This document shows, one piece after another, positions 59,700 to 64,000 of a stretch of DNA of 64,000 nucleotides; positions within the stretch are counted from its first letter, which is position 1, and each line of letters starts with the position of its first letter. A program made the position numbers and the translations under genes. Source of the stretch: Arctopsyche grandis (taxonomy: Eukaryota; Arthropoda; Insecta; Trichoptera; Hydropsychidae); assembly GCF_051622035.1 (NCBI RefSeq), contig NC_135362.1, positions 10,543,501 through 10,607,500 on the forward strand, read 5' to 3'. The notes under the pieces are model-generated. The model was not told the DNA's origin. It was given only the letters and a program-made list of their open reading frames with translations, and did not search any database.

Positions 59700-59772
59700 A
59701 AATGTACAACGTTTTTGGCCGGGAAGGCAAATTGTTAGGCCTTCCTAGCATAAATTAAAAATAAATAAACAC
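59700..59772 (+). mobile_element. LINE 3' end fragment
   Basis: GGCCGGGAAGGCAAATTGTTA then GGCCTTCCTAGCATAAATT and an A-rich tail (AAATAAATAAAC). No coding part attached. Confidence 0.55.
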
Positions 59773-59779
59773 AATATAT

Positions 59780-59950
59780 TAACCAGCAGCGTGGACTAGT
59801 CGTTAACATATTATGCTTTCTAGCAGAGAGATCACGATTTGATTTTCATAGAAACGGTTCCTGAATAAGGGCATCTCCTTTCGAATCTCTCTTGCAAGTC
59901 TTAAGTTTTTCAGCGTCTTGAGATTCTCCAATTTCTATAATAAAATGCTG
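59780..59950 (+). mobile_element. tRNA-derived SINE, copy 5
   Basis: Head CAGCAGCGTGGACTAGTCGT with a degenerate B box (GATCACGATTTGATTTTC), and a body including GAAACGGTTCCTGAATAAGG. It starts immediately after the preceding LINE tail, suggesting insertion into the A-rich tail. Confidence 0.6.
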
Positions 59951-60084
59951 CAAAAATGTCTCAATAGATGTCACTGTCGTTGATGTTTGTATGAATTCGC
60001 ATTGCATAAATGCTTGTATTGATTGTATTAATCGTATTGTATCTGTATTAGTATACTCGTCGCTTTGTCAAGGCAAGTGTACAT

Positions 60085-60165
60085 TTTATTTTATTTTATT
60101 TTTAAAAAGATATATACCAGGAAGGCTCGACAGGAAGACCCCAATGCGCCTTCCTGGACAATTAA
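60085..60165 (-). mobile_element. LINE 3' end fragment
   Basis: TTTTATTTTATTTTATTTTT, then ACCAGGAAGGCTCGACAGG and AAGACCCCAATGCGCCTTCC on +. Reversed, this is a LINE terminus with an A-rich tail, like 43879-43950. Confidence 0.6.
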
Positions 60166-60364
60166 TTACAAACTATGCAGCATTTTTATAGCATTTTATT
60201 AGATCACTGTATTTCCAGAAGCTGAAGAACACGAAATAACAATTAATTCATGAATCAATTAAAAAAATAATCTATTGACACATCTATGGATTTTAGATTT
60301 GTACATAATTTTTACAAATTGTACATATGTACAATAAATACAGAAGATTTGTGACATCAGGAAA

Positions 60365-60550
60365 GATGATTTTTTGCCAATTTTGAGGAACCGTTTCAAC
60401 AATAATCATATAAAATTGACAAACTCTGATAAGAAACGATCGATTTGGAGTCACAAATACCCCCAAATCTAATCAGCAGTATGGTGGATCGAACCCACTG
60501 ATCACTTGGTGCTAAACATAAACGCTACCATTAAGCCATATTGCTGGCTT
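60365..60550 (-). mobile_element. tRNA-derived SINE, copy 6 (best preserved)
   Basis: On the minus strand, A box TGGCTTAATGG and perfect B box GGTTCGATCC lie in a tRNA-like head. The body follows: GACTCCAAATCGATCGTTTC, CAGAGTTTGTCAATTTTATA, GAAACGGTTCC. The intact RNA polymerase III internal promoter defines the family. Confidence 0.85.
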
Positions 60551-60737
60551 ATTATATTAAGATTAAGCCCTCCTTTAAGTATTGTGTGTGAAATATTTTA
60601 TCTTTCCTTAAGAAATACTTAAATTAAAAAAAATAATTACATAGGAGTGCAAATTTTTGTATTATGTCTAGTTCCGGCTCAGATATGTACATATATGTAT
60701 ATTGTATCATAATATGACCTGTTATATTTGAAAGTTT

Positions 60738-60832
60738 CATAAGTCACAAATACCCCCAAATCTAAGCAGCAGTATGGCGGATCGAACCCACTGATCACTT
60801 GGTGCTTAACAATACTGCTGGTTACATGTTCA
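60738..60832 (-). repeat. Partial duplicate of the SINE head (copy 7)
   Basis: GTCACAAATACCCCCAAATC, then GCAGTATGGCGGATCGAACC and CACTGATCACTTGGTGCT nearly repeat 60450-60520 of the neighbouring SINE, but the body is missing. Probably a local duplication or a truncated second insertion. Confidence 0.6.
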
Positions 60833-61945
60833 ATTAAAATAAAAGAAATGTTTTTGAACGTACGAAGTTTCGATACAATCGATCAAAATATGGAAACGAC
60901 TTTGTTAAATTAATTTGATGAAATGAAAGGAATCAAAACTCCAACATTGGATTTCTGCAAAATAAATAAGACGAAAAAGAACAAAAGCAGAAATGCGCTG
61001 CCCGAGGCAAATGCCCGCTTCGACCGCGGCCAAATGTGGCCAACTCATTAAAATGCGAGACTTTCAGTCGAAAAAAACTTAATCTACGACCAGTATGACT
61101 TTCGGCCGAGACTTTTGGACACAGGACGTCCTGTCCTATTTCGCTCGAGTTCGCAAAACGATCAAAAAGTTAGCGGAGAATGCGGTCCGCGGCACAAAGC
61201 GAACTGGTCGAAAAGACGAAAAACCATGAAACGGACAGACGGACGACTGAGATAAAACAAAAAACGAGAAAAGAAAGATGAAACTGAAACGTGAAGGACG
61301 AGATGTGAACGGCCGGCGACGGGGTGTTGGCACCTACTAGGTCCGAGGAATTTCCACACATTACGTACAGTGTACATATGTATATAATAATACATATATC
61401 CATCGGTAGCTGGAAGCGCTTTTCGCTCATTACGATCCGAGCTTTAATCCGTTTCAGGATGTTGAAACCCACGCGAAATGAGCTCGCATAAAATCAGGGT
61501 CAACTAGGGGTGAATGTGCGTGCAGGCGGATGAGAGTTGCGTTCACGTGCAATGAAGATTTTACGAGTATGATGAACCATCGAGAGATTTAAGTGGTAAC
61601 GTTCATCATTGATGCTGTTGCATCACTTCCCAACTACATAAAAAACTCAATAGAAATAGATGTTTATTCAATTTTCATGATTATTTTAGGGGTGGCGTAT
61701 TATTTTTAATGTATTTATGTAGGTTGCGCAATTTCCATTCAATTTTAATTCCTTTCCTTGAGCATGTATGTATTACACACCATTTTACGAGTGTCTTTCA
61801 GCATGACATGTTTTCCTTAAATTAAATTTAAAGATTAAAAATAAATAATTATAAGAAGAATTTTAAAATGATAATATTTTCTAATTCACTCAATGAATTT
61901 GTGAAATGTTTGATGATGAAATATTAAATTTAGATATATTTATTT
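60833..61945. other. Noncoding DNA with GC-rich block 60960-61340
   Basis: The block (CCGAGGCAAATGCCCGCTTC, GACTTTCGGCCGAGAC, GAACGGCCGGCGACGGGGTG) has overlapping minus frames (61136-61472) rich in Ser/Phe/Arg that are low-complexity and unrecognisable. It could be a promoter or first exon of a gene lying beyond the window. No evidence decides. Confidence 0.4.
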
Positions 61946-62110
61946 ACTAGTTGTTTTACCCGGCTTCGCTCAGTATTTGTAATATAAACAGCTTAAACAT
62001 GGCCAATCTAATAGTAAATATTCATTTGTTTTTTTTATTAAATTTATTTGAATCGAAAAAAATATATATCGAATCGTCATAGAAACAGTTTTGTTTACAA
62101 AGTTTCCCCC
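61946..62110 (+). repeat. Dispersed repeat family R, copy 3
   Basis: TAGTTGTTTTACCCGGCTTC, CAGCTTAAACATGGCCAATC and TTATTTGAATCGAAAAAAAT, close to the copy at 21391-21560. Confidence 0.75.
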
Positions 62111-62195
62111 CGGTGAATGCCACCGGCGCCCCCCGGACCTTCGCCCCCGGCGCCCTCCGGGCCTTCACCCCCGCCACCCCCGTCCCCCATCAAAG
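62105..62195 (+). repeat. GC-rich minisatellite
   Basis: Approximate 24-bp units, GGCGCCCCCCGGACCTTCGC and GGCGCCCTCCGGGCCTTCAC each followed by CCCC, then a C-rich tail. This is extremely GC-rich in an AT-rich background and directly attached to the family R copy. Confidence 0.75.
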
Positions 62196-62728
62196 GGAAA
62201 TATTGAAGAAAAATGAAAAGCTCTTAATTTAGCGAAAGCTATAAAATTATCAGTATTGTTTTAGGAGCACCCAGTCCCATGTTCCAGTTCCTAGAGATAA
62301 ATAGATTTAAAATAGACTTCTTAAATTACACTGAAAAACAACAAAAAAAAAAACCGGAGCGGAGACTAAACATTTTTTATTAATATTGACCCACTAAATT
62401 CGAATATTAAAATGATTTTGGTTGGTGTGCTCTCGTTTAAGAGATATGAGCGTATAAAAACAAATGGGAGATTTTTGACTTTTGTAGTCTTTAATTCAAA
62501 ATCTGGTATTGCCGTGCTAAAATCTAGTATTGGAATCACTAGACAAATGAATTCACTATTGATTGTAATTTTGTATTGCTTTAAAATACGTATAATTAAT
62601 TATCTAACTAATTAAAATCATTTAACGCTCGAATTAATAAGTTTACATAGTGGGTAAAAAATATTGAGATAAAAATCAATCCTTAAATGTAGACTAAATA
62701 TATGTAGATAAGTGAAAAATTAGTGAAA
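62196..62728. other. AT-rich noncoding DNA
   Basis: The + frame 62412-62615 has no recognisable feature. Nothing else seen. Confidence 0.5.
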
Positions 62729-62990
62729 TTAGCCCATAATATTACGGAAAAAATTTTCACATCCATGCGTCAACACTGTCAAAACGCATTGATCGAAGAT
62801 CATTTTTGATTTAAAAACAACATGCATTCGTCCAAATGCACTCCACCCTAATTTCATACGTCTCTTTATTTCTTCTTCGTTACTACCGGACCTGCGTATT
62901 ATTTGACCTAAATATGAATAATTATTTACTATTTCTACTATTTTATCAAGTAATGAAATGCTATCAGGCATGCAATAACTATCGAACATT
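62729..62990 (-). mobile_element. RTE-like LINE remnant, copy 6 (post-RT region)
   Basis: Minus frame 62729-62989 contains NNYSYLGQIIRRSGSNEEE, IKRRMKLGWSAFGRM and a QCVLTVLTHGCENF block. This is the characteristic segment just after the reverse transcriptase of RTE-type elements, where the family has YLGQ...E-I-x-R-R-I-x-L-x-W-x-A-F-G and CVLPVLTYG. It comes from further upstream in the polyprotein than the other copies. The frame is open for 86 codons but lacks both ends. Confidence 0.85.
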
Positions 62991-63341
62991 AGATATATAT
63001 TTATTATCTACATATATACACATATTATTTATTTGGACGATGGGGATCTAATCGATGGATGGGGAATAAAAAAGTAATTATTATTATTTATATATGTAAG
63101 TACATACATATATTAGAAGCATTGATACAATCTCCATCATTCAGATTATAACGGAAAAGTATTATGAAAATATCATGGCCACTGCGTATCCAAACGGAAA
63201 ACTCGGCTGATAATTGTACACACTTCAACGAATCGCAATAGCGTTCAGGATCGGATCTTCACCTACGAAATTAATCCAGTGTATAGAAAACAGAGTTCCG
63301 TTTCTATACATATATTCACTTATGTGTTAAATGTGGGCAGG
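62991..63341. other. Noncoding DNA
   Basis: AT-rich with an (ACAT)n stretch; no gene or element seen. Confidence 0.5.
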
Positions 63342-63803
63342 TGTTGGGTATGCTGACCACGTCAGAGGGACCATCCACCCCGAGGTCGGTGTCTCCGATC
63401 TGAGGGCATTGTCTGACCGGGAGGGGCGGCTCTAGACATCCTCACCGTCGTCTACCTGGTCATGACCCTCGTCTAAGATGGTGATTGGACCCTCGCACAG
63501 GTCATTGCCGAACCACCTAGAGAGACGGAGAAACCGACCAATTCCAACATCTAACACCTCCCCAGTTTCGTATTATATGTACATGTATTGATATCGAACA
63601 CACCCGGTATCTAGAGCTCATATAGTCCTAAAGTCGAAGACCCTGTCTACTTGCAATTGGAGCTGGATTGTGCGAGTGTGTTGAATAAAGTCAGGAGAGT
63701 TCAACCGGCGGCCCCAGCAGACGTCCTTGGTGTAGGGCCGCTCTCTCCGGGGCCAGGGAACTTGTGGTTCGAGTTAATTTTAGCCCACGTCACTCTCCAC
63801 ACA
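63342..63803 (+). mobile_element. Possible solo or terminal LTR of another retroelement
   Basis: GC-richer block that could begin TGTTGGGTATGCTGACCAC and end CTCTCCACACA. It has a polyadenylation-type AATAAAG at about 63685 and is followed by TGGTGCGTCATCAGGGC, which has the shape of a primer-binding site starting with TGG. A second LTR and internal coding region are not in the window, so this is only a structural guess. Confidence 0.35.
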
Positions 63804-64000
63804 ATGGTGCGTCATCAGGGCTAGCCGACGAGGCGTTCTAACGGGAAATCCCTTCATATATAATACCATCTAGAGTTATTAATTATTAAAATAAATTGGG
63901 TAGTAATGATTTTGACGAATAATGGAATTATAATTCACAGCCAGTTAGCCTGACAATAAGCAAACTCTAGATTTTAAATTGTCGGATATTACTCTAACCC
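63804..64000. other. Right-edge sequence, unassigned
   Basis: After the possible primer-binding site the sequence turns AT-rich with no frame. If the LTR call is right, this is an old, deleted internal region; otherwise it is plain intergenic DNA. Confidence 0.3.

Noticed and set aside
60365-60832. tRNA genes, suggested by good A and B boxes
   Set aside because: The heads lack a credible cloverleaf and are followed by the same non-tRNA body in several copies, so they are SINEs.

Overview
This is an AT-rich, repeat-laden stretch of an insect nuclear genome. The insect assignment rests on a neighbouring pair of ecdysteroid cytochrome P450 genes with GT-AG introns, CYP18A1 on + (45434-48716) and a CYP306A1 (phantom)-type gene on - (50020-52419). 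It is supported by a full-length BEL/Pao retrotransposon and by animal-type LINEs, tRNA-derived SINEs and hAT-like miniature elements. I cannot assign the insect order from the sequence alone.

Layout. 1-30600 has no gene I can establish. It holds a (TA)n tract, degenerate LINE fragments (RTE-like and Jockey/CR1-like), several small inverted-repeat DNA elements, and one short open segment with good splice sites (9072-9145) that may be a single exon of an unknown long-intron gene. 30662-38553 is one complete BEL/Pao element in minus orientation: two near-identical LTRs of about 230 bp, a perfect 5-bp target duplication (GTAAA), an intact 1753-codon Gag-Pol frame and a tandem-repeat leader. It landed inside an older dispersed repeat whose two halves lie on either side. 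38554-45230 is again repeats and microsatellites. 45060-45330 is a GC-rich island with a TATA box, the likely CYP18A1 promoter.

The gene core is 45.2-52.6 kb. CYP18A1 (six coding exons, 529 aa) and the CYP306A1-type gene (six coding exons, 549 aa) are convergent, with about 1.3 kb between stop codons. In known insects CYP306A1 makes the ecdysteroid precursor by 25-hydroxylation, and CYP18A1 removes active 20-hydroxyecdysone by 26-hydroxylation/oxidation. Synthesis and clearance of the moulting hormone are thus encoded side by side. Intron 2 of the CYP306A1-type gene contains a large inverted repeat.

52.6-64.0 kb returns to noncoding sequence with hAT-like elements, a SINE/LINE-tail cluster (59.4-60.8 kb), a GC-rich block (60.96-61.34 kb), an RTE remnant and an LTR-like block near the right end. 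No rRNA, tRNA gene, CRISPR array or bacterial-type operon was seen. Repeat families were recognised by eye from copies within this window, so their boundaries are approximate.
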